Of a stretch of 5,803 nt of DNA, positions 5,748-5,803 are shown one piece after another. Each line of letters begins with the position of its first letter. The first letter of the stretch is position 1. Source of the DNA: Tepidiphilus sp. (GTDB lineage: Bacteria > Pseudomonadota > Gammaproteobacteria > Burkholderiales > Rhodocyclaceae); NCBI GenBank assembly GCA_028684345.1, contig JAQUGB010000114.1, positions 1 through 5,803 of the forward strand. Direction: 5' to 3'. Made by a program: the position numbers and the translations under genes. The notes beneath the pieces are model-generated. The model saw nothing but the letters and a program-made list of their open reading frames with translations, was not told the DNA's origin and did not search any database.

Positions 5748-5803
5748 TCGAATTTCCCGAAGAGTTTTTGCATTTTTTTCTGATTTTATCTGAGTCTGCT
5801 TGA
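5748..5803 (-). promoter_or_regulatory. AT-rich upstream region of the nhaR-like gene with a possible -10 box
   Basis: Read on the minus strand, GGGA (5758-5755) is a weak ribosome binding site 7 nt before the ATG. TAAAAT (5788-5783) matches the sigma-70 -10 consensus at 5 of 6 bases and would start transcription about 30 nt before the gene. The matching -35 would fall beyond the window edge and cannot be checked. Two direct copies of TCTGA (plus strand 5779-5783 and 5789-5793), 10 bp apart, overlap this box. A run of seven T bases (5773-5779) adds to the AT-richness. Confidence 0.35.

Overview
The window carries an ordinary-looking accessory transport and catabolism locus from a GC-rich proteobacterium. 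The coding is GC-rich, codon third positions favour G and C, and the few non-coding edges are AT-rich. The gene families (an FcbT/TakP-type TRAP transporter and an NhaR-type LysR regulator) suggest a Beta- or Gammaproteobacterium. That placement is inferred from family resemblance only. I see no RNA gene, mobile element, CRISPR array or origin.

Layout, left to right. Positions 1-35 are a short AT-rich leader with a strong ribosome binding site. 36-1118 (+) is dctP, a Tat-exported periplasmic solute-binding protein of the TakP type, which binds 2-oxo/2-hydroxy acids. 1132-2529 (+) is an FAD-linked D-lactate/2-hydroxyacid dehydrogenase of the LDHD/GlcD type. 2530-2602 is a 73-bp gap with a perfect TATAAT box and a hairpin across the next ribosome binding site. 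2603-3172 (+) is dctQ, the small TRAP permease. 3169-4872 (+) is dctM, a long-form large TRAP permease that overlaps dctQ by 4 nt. 4809-5747 (-) is an NhaR-like LysR regulator, convergent with dctM and overlapping its 3' end by 64 bp. 5748-5803 is the AT-rich upstream region of the regulator.

How it may work together: DctP would capture a small 2-hydroxy- or 2-oxo-monocarboxylate in the periplasm. DctQM would import it with the Na+ gradient. The dehydrogenase encoded between dctP and dctQM would oxidise it, for example D-lactate to pyruvate, passing electrons to the respiratory chain. The NhaR-type regulator may link the locus to Na+ or substrate, but its orientation leaves its target open.

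I did not find a clearly undescribed system. The points most worth checking are the enzyme gene lying inside a TRAP operon, the internal promoter, the extra segment in DctM, and the pairing of an Na+-driven transporter with an NhaR-like regulator.
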